From Novosphingobium sp. UBA6722 (GTDB lineage Bacteria; Pseudomonadota; Alphaproteobacteria; Sphingomonadales; Sphingomonadaceae), in NCBI GenBank assembly GCA_002454125.1, contig DKII01000054.1, positions 459 through 6,203 of the forward strand: a stretch of 5,745 nt of DNA. Reading direction: 5' to 3'. Below, piece by piece: positions 5,581 to 5,745 of this stretch (position 1 is the stretch's first letter; the number at the start of each line of letters is the position of its first letter). The notes below the pieces were generated by a model. It searched no databases, was not told the DNA's origin, and saw nothing but the letters and a program-made list of their open reading frames with translations. The translations under genes and the position numbers were made by a program.

Positions 5581-5745
5581 ATGGTCCAGGGTTATCAGTT
5601 CATCGATATCAACGCGAAGGGCGAGGGGATCGTCGTCGCGGCGTTCGACAACCAGGTGGCCTATTGCACCCAGGCCGGCGCGACCGTGACCGCACGGGTG
5701 GTTGCTGCCTTGCGTGACTTGCTGGAGCGCGGCGAGCGCGGAGAG
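5581..5745 (+). CDS. Unrecognised protein, N-terminal 55 residues (cut by window edge)
   Basis: The frame is open from ATG at 5581 to the end of the window, with GC-rich third positions like its neighbours and AAGGAG 5 nt upstream, so it is very probably a real gene. The visible part begins MVQGYQFIDI, continues with a probable beta-strand pair (GIVVAAFDNQVAYCT) and then a helix (TARVVAALRDLLERGERGE). There is no signal peptide or membrane segment, so a cytosolic protein is likely. I do not recognise the family; a faint likeness to the start of crotonase-fold enzymes is too weak to use. It diverges from hisG and no functional link is evident. Confidence 0.7.
   Translation, partial: MVQGYQFIDINAKGEGIVVAAFDNQVAYCTQAGATVTARVVAALRDLLERGERGE

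Overview
The window looks like a chromosomal segment from a high-GC alphaproteobacterium, most likely of the order Sphingomonadales. I infer this from the protein sequences, the GC-rich third codon positions and the gene order hisG-hisD-nusB-thiL. It is mostly core metabolism, with two less ordinary insertions. I see no tRNA, rRNA, CRISPR array or transposase.

Layout, left to right. Positions 1-390 (minus) hold the first 130 codons of hppA, a membrane proton-pumping pyrophosphatase that runs off the left edge. A 198-bp divergent intergenic region (391-588) with one GC-rich hairpin follows. On the plus strand, a 64-residue, two-helix membrane protein (589-783) overlaps a GTG-started membrane di-iron desaturase/hydroxylase (780-1739). 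Their 3' neighbour, thiL (1736-2611, minus), converges on the desaturase with a 4-bp overlap.

The rest of the minus strand is one compact run transcribed right to left: hisG (5533-4880), hisD (4880-3585), nusB (3588-3130), a DUF559 nuclease-like gene (3027-2608) and thiL. Start and stop codons overlap at hisG/hisD, hisD/nusB and DUF559/thiL. A divergent plus-strand gene with a strong ribosome binding site starts at 5581 and leaves the window; I do not recognise it.

The most interesting part is the nusB-thiL junction. A DUF559 gene sits between two roughly 70-bp imperfect inverted repeats (about 2616-2685 and 3052-3126), each carrying a C-rich/G-rich hairpin. The cassette fills the space between nusB and thiL almost exactly. 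The left arm encodes the last 25 residues of the DUF559 protein and also supplies the ribosome binding site of thiL, so a mobile-looking element appears to have become a working operon member.

Functionally, hisG and hisD are the first and last enzymes of histidine synthesis, NusB is a transcription antitermination and rRNA factor, and ThiL makes thiamine diphosphate. HppA uses pyrophosphate, a by-product of biosynthesis (HisG releases it), to pump protons. The desaturase pair probably modifies a membrane lipid or carotenoid.
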